DNA of 64,000 nt from Cichorium intybus (lineage: Eukaryota; Streptophyta; Magnoliopsida; Asterales; Asteraceae), in NCBI GenBank assembly GCA_023525715.1, contig CM042014.1, forward strand, positions 17,634,563 to 17,698,562, given 5' to 3'. The translations under genes and the position numbers were made by a program. Shown one piece after another: positions 37,967-51,042 of the stretch; positions within the stretch are counted from its first letter, which is position 1, and every line of letters begins with the position of its first letter. The notes beneath the pieces are model-generated. The model saw only the letters and a list, made by a program, of their open reading frames with translations, was not told the origin of the DNA and did no database searches.

Positions 37967-40900
37967 CTACCGGACTAGAGTGTCTTTACCTGAAAAGTAA
38001 ATCACCAAATATGATTATTGGATTGACGAACAATTTGTTATAAGATACGACATACCTTTTGATCTATTTCTTGTGGACACGCCAGTTGACTTTTCAACTT
38101 CAACTATTTTTAAGTGAGGAGCGATTAAAAAATCCAATTTCACCAACCACAACGCAACCGCAGATGATGTTTGTGGCATACACGCAAAGCTTGTGATAAT
38201 ATCATCCAAATCATAATCGCGCTCATTTCCACTACACCATCCCTTGTTAATCGCACCAACAAAATCACCAAGAACCTATATAACATACGTTTTTTTATAG
38301 CTTCTGTCCCCATTAAAACTATCAAATTATAATGAAAAATAACACCAAAGTACCTGTAGCAACTCCACCAGAGTCGAGGTACGTCTTAACCGCTTCACCC
38401 AAAGGTTATGAGCACATTTTGTCCAAGCACCCACCATCGCACCTTCAGGCATAGATGACTAAATATACAGAAAACATTTAAAAAAAAATGCAAAAATCAG
38501 ATATGAAATCAGGTAAAAGAAATTAACAGATTGTCAGATATGACTTACCTCAAGTGTGTATGCTGCAGCCTTGAGGGACTGTAACTGTGAAGACAACACT
38601 TTATGTTTCGGGAACGTATCCGGTGCTGAGTCATCACGACATGTGGCAGCGTGAACCGCGTATCGTTCTTCCAAATCAAAATCGACCTCAAATGTCGTAT
38701 GACAAATCCGACAGTGTTTCTCATCTCTCCAAAATAAATCATGACACCTCTCACACCTCGCAAGTGAATCAAGAAACGATCTTTTTCCATTTTTAACAGC
38801 ATTAAGAACGGAATTAAACGAATCCCATAACCAAACATCAAACTGTTGAAGGCGACACCATTTCTGTTTCGCCTGCTCTCTGTTTCCAATTGAATTAACT
38901 ACAGCATTAGAAGCGAGATTATCGGGTATATTAAGACCAAGTAGGTTGTCCACGTCAGAGACAGCTGATGAGCTGTCACCAGACAGGGCAGGCTGCCCGG
39001 TTATAACATCACTTGACATTGCTTCACAAAGAAGAGCTGCCCGTTTCTCTAACGACGAAAAAAGATGACCCTCTCGTCTACCCCTTTTATCCAAAGCTGA
39101 TAACAAGTTGGCTAAAGCCTACAATTGAGAATCAAGATTTAATTTCTTGAATTAAAGATTTTTAGAATTTGGAGAAGAAATTCAAATAGTTACCTCTTCT
39201 GTTTCAATAACCTCCCAGTGACCATCTTCAGATGATTCAAAGTAAACCCGTTTGTGACCCGGATCATGAATGTTACACGGGCCCAAGAAAAGCCAGTAAC
39301 GATTATACCTACGATCAGATCCCAAAAATATCGATTGCATAGGATGTAAATCGTTTATAATTTCTATTTCTGTTGTATTTTGGATAACTGAAATAATTGC
39401 TGATGAATCAACTGGTTGCATATCTTGTATTCTATCTTGTTCACCATTATTAATCATCTGGCTGATGTCATTCTCAAGTTGCTTTGCTGTTGATCTCTTT
39501 ATTTTTGCTCCTGAACCGATATGATGGACAACTGATGATGATACAGGCTCCTGAAAGATGTTTAGATTTATTATATGATGCAGAAAATAACAACATACTA
39601 TGGAGGTTAAAGAAATATATTAGTTGAATTACCTCCATTCTAATACTGGAACCTGCTTTTAGTAGATCAATGAGAGCCAATAAAGCATTCAGCTTTTCTT
39701 CAATATTTAAATCTGAATATTCACCTTCCATTAATCCATATAACCACATTTCTCCAGGATGACTCTCATCAATTTCCGAGGTTACAGTTAACATGTTATC
39801 CTTGTTTTTAGTAAGGTTCTTTTGTCCATTTTCACAGTCGTCTGTATTTTCATCATTGCTAATATCCTTGGGATTATCGTCAACACTTCCATAATCTTCA
39901 AGGTCAGATTGGTCATCTTCAGTATCTTTAACAATGGAGTTACTACGAACACGATATGATGAAGAAGATATTTTTTCAAATAAGGTGATGTCACTTGACA
40001 GCATTGAGCTTATTGCTTGCTCTATGTCATCGGGTGTGGTTGCAAGCTTCAATTCAACAATCTTTATAGCCAAAAATGAAATTATTAGATAAAATATTCA
40101 GTGAGAATGACCAGAAAGATATGATAAGTTTACTTACTGATGAAAATGTAGCCAATTCAGAAACTTTCATCCCACTATTTCCTTGTGATGATAATATAGT
40201 GAATAGTTCACCCTTCAGAGTACCTGGCTTTAGGCCATAACTAGCCATCAAAGCAGCTTCCTGTGAAAAAAAATCAAATATTTTGTATGTGAGATTATGA
40301 GTCATGTTTTGAAATAAAGATAGCTAATTTTCTGACCTTGTTGAGAGGTTCCTTTGATGACGTGTCACGTTTGGAACCAAAGCCAGCTGAAACCAACACC
40401 TGGCGTAATATCTCTATCCATGTCAGCGAATTTAAGGATCTTTTCCATAATTTCAGAACAGATTCTTGAAGTTCAACCTGCCAAGAGAGATGTTAATAAA
40501 AATATTGTTCTTCCCTCAAGAGAATCATAACTGCAATAGGTTCTTTTTGGAAATTACTATATCACCCTTTAGCTAATGGAATGTGATACTTACTGATTGA
40601 AGCAACCCACGATACTTCCAATTTTTGCTGATATGAGATACAAATCCACTATCTAGTTCCTTTTCAACACCAGTGAGAAGCAGTTTCAAAAGGGCTACAT
40701 TGAGTTTCCCAAGTAACAAGGAGTCCTGAAATAACAAGCAAAAGGAACAAAATATAAATCTTTACTTGAAAGCAATCATCTGTTACTTGATATGGTAATT
40801 AACACAACAAGCACTAACCTTGTCAAGAAATGCTTGTGCCAGCTCATCAAGAGTGAAGGATTGGATACCGATTATTACAGCATAAGTGCTAATAAAGTGA

Positions 40901-42862
40901 AATATCTGCCAACAAGAGTCAGGTTAGTGCTACTGAACTTAACCCTAGTTTCTTTGAAAAATGGATATACAATCTAATGTTTCTACCTTAAAGAGTTTTT
41001 TGACAAGTTGTGGAGAAGAATCCCATGGTTGGACATGCAAGGGTTGCTTCATTCTGATAGAGTTTGGAGGGAACTTTGCCAGCAAATCTACACCAAATTA
41101 AAAACAATAATTCCCTCTTAAAAGTTTCATCAGGAAAAAGAAATGAAATGAGTACCAAGAAAGCATATAAATGAACCAGACCTTTGCAAAGGGAACAGCC
41201 ATGCAACCTGTTGGCTGCACAATGATCACAACATGTTAATGGATTTGATGTTGCTTGTAGTTCTCTTAGTTCAAGTTCTTCATCATCTACTAGCATAGCA
41301 TATTGACTTTGGTCTTCTTCACTTCTCCCTTCAATCAGAGCTATTTCACATATTTCTCTCCTCTGTTGTTTATCTTTATTAACTTGTTCACATCTCACCT
41401 TCAAAATTTTAACATAAGTCAGTGACAATTAGCAAGCTATATATCCGAATCAGATACCTCAATGAATATTAAATTACCTTTTTACTTCTAGTTGAAGATT
41501 TCTTCTCTTGTAATTTGCTTACTACCCTCCTCTGCAAATGAATAACTGTCAGTAATCATGCTAAAAGAAAGAATAACAATATCTAGAAAAGAAGACAAAC
41601 CGTGACTGGTTGTTGTCTTCTTGACTTCTTTTTCCCTTGAGTAGGTGGTTTTTGTGATGTGAAAGATGGAAACTGAGAGCAAGCTCCATGGTCATTGTTG
41701 ACACGTGTTGGATGGTTTCCAGAATCAGGATTTATTAATCTCTGAATTGTCATCAAACCTTTTCCAATACCATGTTTCTTCACTGGATTACTCTCCTGGT
41801 TTGTAAGTCGCCATACTGTCATCAAACCTTTTCCCATACCATGTTTAACTGGAGCACTATCAAGAGGGGTAATATGGTCCTCAACATTGATAGACTTTGA
41901 AGTCTATAATGATAGGAATGACATCATTAGATCACAACTAAAACGAAACAGATGGTTTGACAAAAGAGATGTACTCTATGTACCTTTTGCCTTTTAAATG
42001 CTCTTTGTTTTTCTTGGCATGCACGATGAGATATCCCTGAATCTGGTATAACAAATAAATGATTTCACAATTAACTAGGGTTTCCATTATAAAGGTGCTT
42101 CAAACCTACTACCTAAATCCACCCTTGGTATCAGCAAATCAAAACGCAAAAACAAACAAAAAACAGGAGAATATACTTAAGATAAGAAGACTAACGAAGA
42201 GCATCAAGAGGGAGACCAAAATGGAAAGTCGAAATCATAGTTATATCATAGCCTCAGTTCAGATAATGTTGCATAACTGGTGTACCACTCAATCAAGCAA
42301 GACTGATCAACATGTTACGAAGTCAAAAGGCTAATTTTATGTGTATAGCGATAAGATTGATAACGATTTTAGGGAACCACGATATCAAAAAATTGTCAAG
42401 TGCAAATGAATTAAAACACACGATACTAGTTGCGGAAACTGACTCCTACCGGTATCTCTGGAATAATTAAAGCCTTCAGACATTTACGCTCAAAGTGAAT
42501 TCGCGAAACATAAAATCAATCACTAAAATTAACATTCCTCTACCTATAATTACTCCATATTTACTAAATAAGAGATCGAGAAAATGATTATAATCACCTT
42601 TGACATTACAGAATCGAAAAGCATGAGAAGGAAGATTATCAAACTCCACACCGAGGGGAGGCCCATCTTTCCTGAACACTTTCCTCAAAATATAATCAGG
42701 AGGTAATAATTCGTCCACTAGTCGTAAACCTGATTTCGAATTCAGCTGTTGCGGCTGCTTTCTCTTCTTGCGAACATTCGAATTGGCGGCAACCTTAATA
42801 CTCTTTTCATTACATTTCTTCCGAGGAATTTGCTGCTTACCACGAGATTGCTTGTTCGACAT
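37967..42862 (-). CDS. RLT3: DDT/WHIM chromatin protein of the RLT3 (RINGLET) type
   Basis: Sixteen exons on the minus strand: 42598-42862, 41984-42042, 41601-41903, 41478-41531, 41182-41398, 40987-41087, 40819-40905, 40594-40725, 40337-40477, 40138-40260, 39633-40061, 39194-39550, 38549-39118, 38354-38458, 38056-38275, 37967-37989. Total 3,186 nt, 1,061 residues, in frame with GT-AG borders. The N-terminus is basic; exon 3 holds two copies of HG(M/I)GKGLMT. DDT domain is about 314-390, HARE-HTH (GLKPGTLKGELF) about 454-494, WHIM1 about 595-630, WHIM2/3 (SDRRYNRYWLF...GHWEVI) about 700-756. A Cys-rich cluster (CERC...CRIC...H...C) lies near 880-920. In Arabidopsis, RLT proteins partner ISWI ATPases in nucleosome spacing and flowering control. 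I see no homeodomain upstream, so the name rests on the rest of the protein. Confidence 0.9.
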
Positions 42863-45063
42863 CTCACCAAATTAGAAATAAGAACAGCAGGAAGAAGGCT
42901 AATTCATTAATGGCTCCTTGATTTTCATGGTGATTACAGTCACTCTCGCTGTGTGCGAGTGTCAGAAGGAGAGAATTGGCAATGGACGAAGCGTGGAGAG
43001 GTTTACAGGAGTAGGGTTTTGGGTTTTGTGGTGATATTTTTTCGACTCATTTTTACTTTTTTTTTTTTTCTTTTGGATTAAAAATCAGGTTTTTCTCCAA
43101 GGGATATTTTGGGCAATATATCCTCCCTCCTTCCCGAAATAAATATCCTGCATGTTTCGAAAATATTTATTTTTTCTACTTACTTTCAATTTTATAAGAA
43201 ATTTCCAACTTATTATAAAACGTTTAGTTAAAGATCGAACTTAAATCAACGTTCATGTTAATTTTAGAGTAAATTACATAAATGGTCCCTATGATGTATT
43301 AAATGAAAAGCAAAAAGATATAAAAATAGAAAATTTTAAAAATATATAAAAAATCTGTTGAACTCAACACTTAAATATCCAATGCGTTTTAATTTTTGTT
43401 TTTCCTAAACTGGTGGTTCTAGTTTGGAGTAAAAACTAACAGTATGATATACAATTTATGTCATAATAAAGGGAAAAAGTTTCTTGTGGTAATCTGGTAG
43501 AATACTGATCAAATTCGAAGTAATAATACTTTTAACTTGTGTGAATTCCTAAGAAATGCTCATTTCTTTATCTGATACTTAAGACGGGAAATTTGATTTT
43601 GGCACATAACTCTTTCTTTATTGAACAATATTTTAGTCATTTGATTAATTATTGTGTAAACAAATACATATGCTTTAAAGTTATATGAAAAGTCGATTAT
43701 ATTTTTCATATAGTAGACTTGAAAAATTATTTGTAGCGTTTTCTCTTGTTTGGGATGAGAGTTGGGAACTTATGGTCCTGAAATGGGCCTTAAATGATTA
43801 CTGATGGGCTTCGGAATATGAAATGATTTTTTTTGTAAAATTTTCGTAATAATCCACTCCACGTCTCCAGGACTACGAGGACCAGTCTCAAACTATAACA
43901 ATTCACTTGTTAGTGGGTTGGGCTAAGTAGTAATTTGTCGAAACAATGAGTCAAAATATGTTTTGCTCTAAAATGAAATGGGTTTTTTTTTACTAATTTA
44001 CAGTTAATTATGGAATTGGTCCATATAGTTTGGTGAAATTCGTGGTTTCGATTCAAATTATGATTTTATTTTTACGGATTATGCAAGAACTCCAAATATC
44101 ACAAAAATCGTGAGTATTCAACCTTTACTTTTATAAATTTGTGAAAGTGATTAAGTAGATTAAATAAAAAATGTAACAGTTGTTCGACCAATTACTGGAT
44201 CCAACATTTTGAATAAAGCCAAATTAATTTCCTATTTCCCAAATACGACTCCGGGTTCTTCTTCCATCCAAATTACTTCACAAGTTCATCACTTTAATGA
44301 TGATGATGATTGCCATGGATCGAACTTCTTATTTCCATCCATATTGCTCACCCATATGTTGTTGCAATCACAATTGATCTTCTTTGTTGCAATTTGCTCA
44401 TGGGTAATCTTATTCGCTTCCCCCTATATTTGATTCTACAGTTAGAAGGTTTTGTTTGCACAAAGCTAAAGGAGGTATTCAATTCCACGAGTAATTTTTT
44501 ATTTAAGCTACCCAAGTTTTTGCTTCTTTTTGAATAATTCGGGTTTTTATTATTACGGATGTTCAATTTCTACCAAGAAACGGATTCCAACTAGCTTTAA
44601 ATTAATATTAGAATATGGTATCATACGGATATGTCCTTATGAAAAAAAATTTGATTATACTTATAACGTTTTTGCTAAGATACCTATAAGAAGATTGATG
44701 TCTTGAACTTCAATGATTGACGGCAAGACAAAAGATTCTTTCAAACACTTATCAGTAACCTGAAGTATATTCGTATTGGCAGTTCGAATGTGCTTGTTAT
44801 GATGAAACACAAATTCAAACATACGATTTTGGTCAATGCTGACAAAGTATAATATGTTGGGAAGGTGAAATATATAATGAGGTTACATGTCAACAAGATG
44901 GTTAGCTAAGAATAATATGTTGTAATTTCATTTGTTTTGCGTGATAATTTTGAAAGAAGTTTCCAATAAATGGAAATCACAATCGTAAATTGAAGAGACA
45001 TTTCAAATTTTAAGGAATTAAATTATATAACTCATACATTTATCAAAGTAGACGCGCTCTATA
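42863..45063. other. RLT3-like promoter and gene-free AT-rich region
   Basis: The 5' UTR and promoter of the minus-strand gene should lie at about 42863-43100. Beyond it I see only AT-rich sequence. Frames at 44209-44566 overlap on both strands and resemble no known protein. Confidence 0.5.
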
Positions 45064-45970
45064 TCTATTATCTATTACTATTTATAAAGCAAACTTGCTA
45101 AATTTTTAAGACTTTCAACTTTTTATGCACACAATAAATCTATAAAGCACATACTTACAAGTTTTTCTGCACAATTTACAACTATCTATTGCTGCATATC
45201 TTCTTAATTTTTAAGACGTCCAAATTTTTAAACAAAATATACATAAACTTTCTTATCATTCATAAAATGTTTGACCTGATCAAAAATCAGTTTAATATTC
45301 CTGATATAGAGGCAAAAATCTTTGCAAACCGTACCTTACATCTCTCCTATTTGTGGATTGAATTTTGAAACCCACCTGATTCTCGCTCCTCCCTTTCCCT
45401 ATATCACCCCAAGTTATCTCTCTATACCATTAAAGGAACCAACAATGTCAATCTGGTGTCACCGTCGCACCCTAAAATATTGAAACTCGTCACACCCCTA
45501 TGCGACTACCACAACTGTTAGGCTGCTGTTGATCTTTTCTCTAAAATCCTTTGACAGATGTATACGAAGGTATAATTTTCTTGAAGTTTTTTTGTTAATT
45601 GTGAGTGTATGTCTAACTAAACCTACAGATGTTTCAGATTCACCACCACCACCGACCATCTTCGACTTCTCTCAAAAAACCCAGTTCTTCTCTTGAACTC
45701 CCAAAAACGACACTATGAAGTGTCAAGGTTTGATCATCGACTCACCATGAAGACTCATCGGGACATCAGACAGGTGTAAACTCGATTTTTGCATTAGTTC
45801 ATCTTCCCTGTTTTGATTTTTCCATGCCTTCGATTTCTGATTTTTCCAGGCCTTCAACTTGTGATTTCATCGTCTGTAGTGGCTTGCGATTTTTGATTTG
45901 TTTAAGGTCTGATTAAAACTGATTTCGGTTTTTGTTTCATCGCTCCCCTCTGGTAGCAACAAACGAGACG

Positions 45971-46641
45971 ATGCCGACTGACATAGAAGATGAGATTAGT
46001 TACGAGAGGAATCCCCCTCTTGATGAAGACGATATTGCTCTCCTCAAGAGTTACGTGAGTTAAATCTCCTTTCTTGCAAACTACAGACCTAATGTTTGCT
46101 CTTATTCAATTAGGTCCTTTTTCTTTTAGCTTCTTAACCTAACGAGCAACACTATGGATCGGATGAAATTTAGTTCTTTGTTGAAATTCGACTGTTCGCA
46201 GTTTCTTTACTGCTGCACCTTTGTACTAAAATAGCTTTTCTGGTTTGAAATTGAACTTATTAACGAAAAGAAGTTGCACAACAAGTCAAGGAAATAGGTA
46301 GCATATACTAAAGATAGAATATTTACAGAGCTTCAAAGATTATATGGAAGCTTAGTGTGTTTGGAGAATCATTGTAATTGATCCAATTTGATTTAAGATT
46401 GATTTTTTAAACGGCTTCAGCTGTTAGGGACTTAAGGATAGTTTGATTTTATCTTGCCTTTCACATGAACTCGTTTGCATTATTGTAATGTCTTGTATTA
46501 TAGGAATGTTCATCAAAAGTTCCTTTTTAATCGCAACTAAATCAATGAATTCTTGTGCAGGGATTGGGGCCTTATTCCACAAGCATCAAGAAAGTTGAAA
46601 TGATGTAAAGGAAATGGCCGAAAGAATCAACGGTTTATGTG
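45971..46641 (+). pseudogene. RPT1: Captured 5' fragment of RPT1 (26S proteasome regulatory subunit 7)
   Basis: Exon 1 (45971-46054) gives 28 residues starting MPTDIEDEI and ending DEDDIALLKSY. After an intron with intact GT-AG borders (46055-46560), exon 2 (46561-46641) continues GLGPYSTSIKKVE and ends ERINGLCG at a GTAAGC donor. This is the N-terminus of plant RPT1, an AAA ATPase of the 19S proteasome base. Exon 2 has a small indel near 46600 that shifts frame and creates a stop. Upstream sequence (about 45440-45970) looks like the RPT1 leader, including a leader intron. The ATPase domain is absent, so this cannot be a working subunit. Confidence 0.8.
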
Positions 46642-47330
46642 GTAAGCTTATCTTTTTGAGGTTTTAAAAGGGATTCAAAAAGAAAAAACAGGGTATGGAT
46701 AAGAGAGTTAGCCTTGTATCATTTATTACCTTCCAACAGGTAATAAACATATTTTTTTTTAATCTTAATGGTGAGCTTTTCCTGACAACCGAGTTTATTT
46801 GTGCTTTGTGAATCAAACATGGATATCTTTCTTTGAATCAAGTATTGAAATAGTTTTATATTTAAGTATGTGAAATAGTGTTAAAATCCATTTTTCTAAT
46901 TACTTTCATGTTTCCTTTTGAGTATTAAATGCTAATTCTTTTGAATGACACCCATTTGTAGTTTTTCACGACAAAATTTTCATACCTTCAAAAATGGGTA
47001 TTAGTAAGTTTATACACTTGGATGCTTTAAAGAGGGTAATGGATTTTCATCAAGTCTTTAGCCTTGATTAAAAATATTCTCCCCAATCAGTCTTATATCA
47101 GATCGATTATGATTGTTACTTTGTAGTTCTTGGTATAGATTCATACCATTTGTAATTTAGTATGTAGATTTGGGTCTAGATCTGTTTGTATATCTGGTTG
47201 GTGGTTGGAAATTTTAGCATTGTTGCATTTATTTCAAACCAAGAAGCTCAACATTGTTGCGATTGTTTTCAAAATTTGTGATTTTAAAAAGAGCCTTCTT
47301 TTATTTTTGAGATTATATAATGCTTTTACA

Positions 47331-47775
47331 GAACGGCCAACATCAACTTATTGAACCTCAGGAGCAGCTCAATAAAAGGCCAAAAATAGAGAAAAGGCGG
47401 GACAATATTCTGGCTAAAAAAACAAAGACTGTTGTTAAGACTTGTACGTTGGATTTTAAGTTAACCCTAATTTTTGAAGAAATTAACGAAATGGCTTGGT
47501 CAATACCCACAAGGGCATTTCAGTCGTTTGTTAATTTGAATAAAGCACGTTTTTTCGGAAAGAAAATGCCGAAGCATTGCAATTTTGGAAGCACAATCTT
47601 TCTGGTAACTTCTTTTGCTAATATTTCTTTATTGTTTAATGATTATTTGGGTTTATGATGGTGACAGTATTGTTCGAAGCAGTAGGTTTGGGAGTGTTTA
47701 CAAAGCAAGGGTCGAACTTTTTGAAAGTCAATATGATCTTGTGGTTGTCATTAAAATGATTAACAATAAGGGTAT
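47331..47775 (+). pseudogene. Unrecognised exon-like pieces inside the Helitron
   Basis: An open stretch after a cag (47331-47603) encodes a basic segment (NKRPKIEKRRDN...) and then a hydrophobic/aromatic part, ending at a GTAACT donor. A second piece follows an acceptor-like cag at about 47669 and runs to an AATAAG/ggtatg border near 47770. The joined frame soon stops. I do not recognise the source gene. Splice-like borders and position next to the RPT1 fragment suggest a second capture. Confidence 0.35.
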
Positions 47776-49085
47776 GCAGATTATTATAGGGAATCTTTGA
47801 ATTGGGTTTTCTTATTTTCAAGATTAGCAATATACTTTCAATCATTTGTTTATTATAGCATTGTACTTTTGCCTACTTCAACATTTTACTTCAAAAATGC
47901 TACCTAAATAATTTTTTTTAAGTATACACTACTCTAACCGGATAGAATTTTCAAAGTTGAATGCTTTAATAAATAATAAGGAAAAGGTTGAAAGTACAAA
48001 AAGCAAAAGAAATGAAAGTGTGTTCCTAATTCAATTATGTTAGAAATTAAGATATGTTTGCTCAGTATTGTGTAGGACCTGCGTTAGTGTGTCTGTGTGT
48101 ATGTAAGTACATTGTAATGAAGCAAATGCATAAAAGTCTACATTCTATGCAAAATATCCTGAACTGATGAATGATGTGCTTATTTCTGATTTCAGAGATG
48201 ATGGGTGATTTTTCTAATATAATGTGCAGACATTTAAGAACCGGGCATGTGGACAAGCTCAATAATGACTATGACGAGAGATATGAATGCATTTTCTTGA
48301 ATATGTGGATTTGGTCCATTTGGAATAAAAGATGTTAAGATTGCACCAGGTCTGGTTAGAAATTGGCATCAAAATGTGTGTTATTTTTTTAGCAATTTTA
48401 CCATATGACTATAAATGAATGCCATCATGATTACCTCTAAACTAGGATGGGACGATGGGTTTGTCTAAATAGGCTTAGATTGACATTTTTCCATATGAGA
48501 ATTTATTAGCGGTCTTTGAATTGTAAGTTGCTACTGTTCTTGCCATAAAAAACAAATATGTAAATCATGAAATAGTCTAAGGGATGATTTAAGCAAAATA
48601 ATAAGCAAGACATCATAATTATTAAGATTAAAAAATTGAAATATAAGAAATCCTAAAATCTAGATTATGATTGATATATGGAAAACTTTTTTTTCACAAG
48701 ACACTAAATAAAAATAAGAATATGAATTGGTGTATGATAGCAATTAAGGTGTAATAGCAAATGTACGAAAGACTTGGAGACACTTCTTACAATTTTTATT
48801 TTTAATATGTATATAAATATAAATTAGCGGGAGTAATATATTGAGATTTATATTGCATTTTAGTTTTTTTTATATAAAATAGAAATTTATTGAGATGGGC
48901 CATAAGTTGTATGATTGAAGCCACATGTTTACGATGAACTATATTTCGCCTTAGATTTGTTCTTAAAGAAAACTATTTGTTTGAAGCATAGAATTCCCAT
49001 CTCATCGTTTTTGGGTCCTCTACTAGCCTAATCAAATTGATACTCAACAAGTAAGACATATCATACACCCTCCCCCAATTAGCGT

Positions 49086-49114
49086 CCCGCCGCATTTCGC
49101 GGGTACACCACTAG
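49086..49114 (+). repeat. Helitron 3' hairpin and CTAG terminus
   Basis: GC stem of five pairs, eight-base loop, then tacacca and CTAG; T follows at 49115. GC-rich in an otherwise AT-rich region. Confidence 0.7.
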
Positions 49115-49518
49115 TTTGTTATAATATATGTTTGCCATATTCAAACATGAACTTTGTTTTACCCCAACGGTAGTCACGGACGCGCCTTTCATCCAGTTAG
49201 TCACATGTTTGAGTCTTATTGTTCTCAATTCATTCTTTTTTGTTCCTTTTTTGTTTCTTGTTGTTCTTAATCATTCTTTTTGTTCCCTTTTACTTTTGCT
49301 TTTTTGCTCCTTTTTTTTCTTCCACATACTTAAATAAAATTAGTTTTTTATTAGTAAAACAAAATGTTTTTAACAAACCTAAATTAAATTCTATGTAATA
49401 AAATCATCTCTATTAATTTTTATTTTTATTTTACTTTCGCGGTTTTGTTTCTAAAAACATTTTGTTTTATACCAACCTTTTGTATTAGTTATTCGGTTGA
49501 AAATATAAAATTTATATA

Positions 49519-49549
49519 CCCGCCGCAACGCGCGGGAAAAACCTACTAG
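49519..49549 (+). repeat. Second Helitron-type 3' terminus
   Basis: CCCGC (49519-49523) pairs with GCGGG (49532-49536), then aaaaacctaCTAG ends at 49549 with T next. Either a second, mostly lost Helitron lies here, or the element has two alternative ends and extends to 49549. Confidence 0.65.
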
Positions 49550-50635
49550 TTCTTACATAAATGACATCAATTTCACATGTAAGAAGACATAATCTAATTC
49601 TCTTTCTTGATGAATCATGTAGACATGTTTGAATTGCAAAATTCAAGTAACGAAAACAAGAGATTCAATATTAATGATGTTCCAATTAAATGGAGAAATC
49701 GCAATAATTGAACAGATAAATATGAGGACTATATATCTTCCTGTATCCTTTTTTGGAAGATCGAAATCGGTTCTTTGTATCTGGACTATCTTCCCGTATC
49801 CATAGTTGTCAACTCGTGACTCGAAATGTATTTTTTTTTTACTTGTGACTCAACTCGTAAGAGTCATGATATTAAAGAAATTATATAGAAATATATAATA
49901 CACATATATATAGATGCAGGTTCAAATGCGGATTCTATATATCGTGCGATCGTAGGACACGATCAGGTTCCTTCGTTCATCAAGGACACGATCGGTAATT
50001 TAACGTGGCATGGAATTTCGCAATTAAATAAAAATAACTGCAATTAATAGGTTACGTGTAAATGGTAACTGATTATCAGTTTGGAATCAAATCAAATTTC
50101 ATAACAGAATCAATTCTAAAACAATCGAAATTGAAATTAGAATCGGATACTTCGTTGATAAATACCGATGTTGTGGTTATCGTAAAGAGCGATCATACAT
50201 TATCGATAATTGGTGAAGTTTTCGTAGAGATTGGATTGGAATTCGTCCCAGGTATTGTTTTCGTTAACGTTAATAGTGATTTCGATAATTATGTTCTGCG
50301 ATTGTGATAATTAATTGACATTCGAAGTTTCGATTGAGATTATCTAATCAATTATGTTGTTATTGTATGTAATCAGTGTTAATTTTTGATCGGAGATAAA
50401 TTTTTGAAGTTTCGAATGTTTTTTTCTTTATTAAAGTGTATTCTTAGAGAATGTGCTTGTGTCGTTAACTGTGTGTGGACGCCAGTGGATATGTACATCA
50501 TTCTAGGAGAATGGTGTTACTTTTTGTTAGTTAAGATGTATTCTAAGAGAATATGGGATTTGTTTAGTAGTTTTTTGACATCGCAAGAGTAATATCTAAT
50601 TTTGTATTTAATCAAAATTTGTTTTTCAGGAGAAT

Positions 50636-50818
50636 ATGGCTATTTGGATAGGTGTATGCGTTTTGATGATTGTAGGTTTGGAATTGTCAAGGGACTTGTA
50701 TTTTGATGATGATGTTTACAAGATGGAAGACTTTAGCAATTATAATAAGAGGTTTTGCAAAATTTGTAAAATGTTAACTGATCATGATAGTAGGAATTGC
50801 CCTTTTGGAACCTTTTAG
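50636..50818 (+). pseudogene. Short zinc-knuckle frame, likely transposase C-terminal remnant
   Basis: The frame follows a TTTTTCAG acceptor and ends in a CX2CX6HX4C motif, CKICKMLTDHDSRNCP. This is close to the last residues of the transposase at 54.4 kb (CNCCKKMVHHDKRNCP). It may be the tail of a lost second transposase copy or a small separate peptide. No upstream transposase domains are visible. Confidence 0.35.
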
Positions 50819-51042
50819 TTTCATAGGTATTGATTAAGAATAACTGGGATTGAAAAAATGTAATAAGGAGAATGATGTTTTGATTTGTATTTTCCTAGTG
50901 GTTGTTATTCTTAGAGAATAATGGAATTTTATATCTTTTTGTTTTACGCATGAGTGTTGTATGAAATTTGTTTTTTATACATTTATTGTGTGGTAAAGAT
51001 TTTACAGCTAAAAATTTTATTTTATCTTTATTCGATAAACAG

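Larger units (their letters stand above)
45064..49114 (+). mobile_element. Helitron carrying captured gene fragments
   Basis: The 3' end has the Helitron signature: hairpin CCCGC (49086-49090) / GCGGG (49099-49103), eight bases or so, then CTAG (49111-49114) followed by T. A plausible 5' end is the TC at 45064 (TCTATTATCTATTACTATTT), preceded by A, fitting insertion between A and T; 45058 is an alternative. The element is about 4.05 kb with no helicase/Rep frame, hence non-autonomous. It contains the 5' part of RPT1 with its introns and further exon-like pieces, as expected for DNA-level capture. Confidence 0.65.

Noticed and set aside
44209..44566. Overlapping frames on both strands
   Set aside because: Mutually overlapping, low-complexity, no protein family resemblance.
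50062..50307. 81-codon plus-strand frame as a gene
   Set aside because: No recognisable domain, AT-rich repetitive composition, no splice continuity with the transposase.
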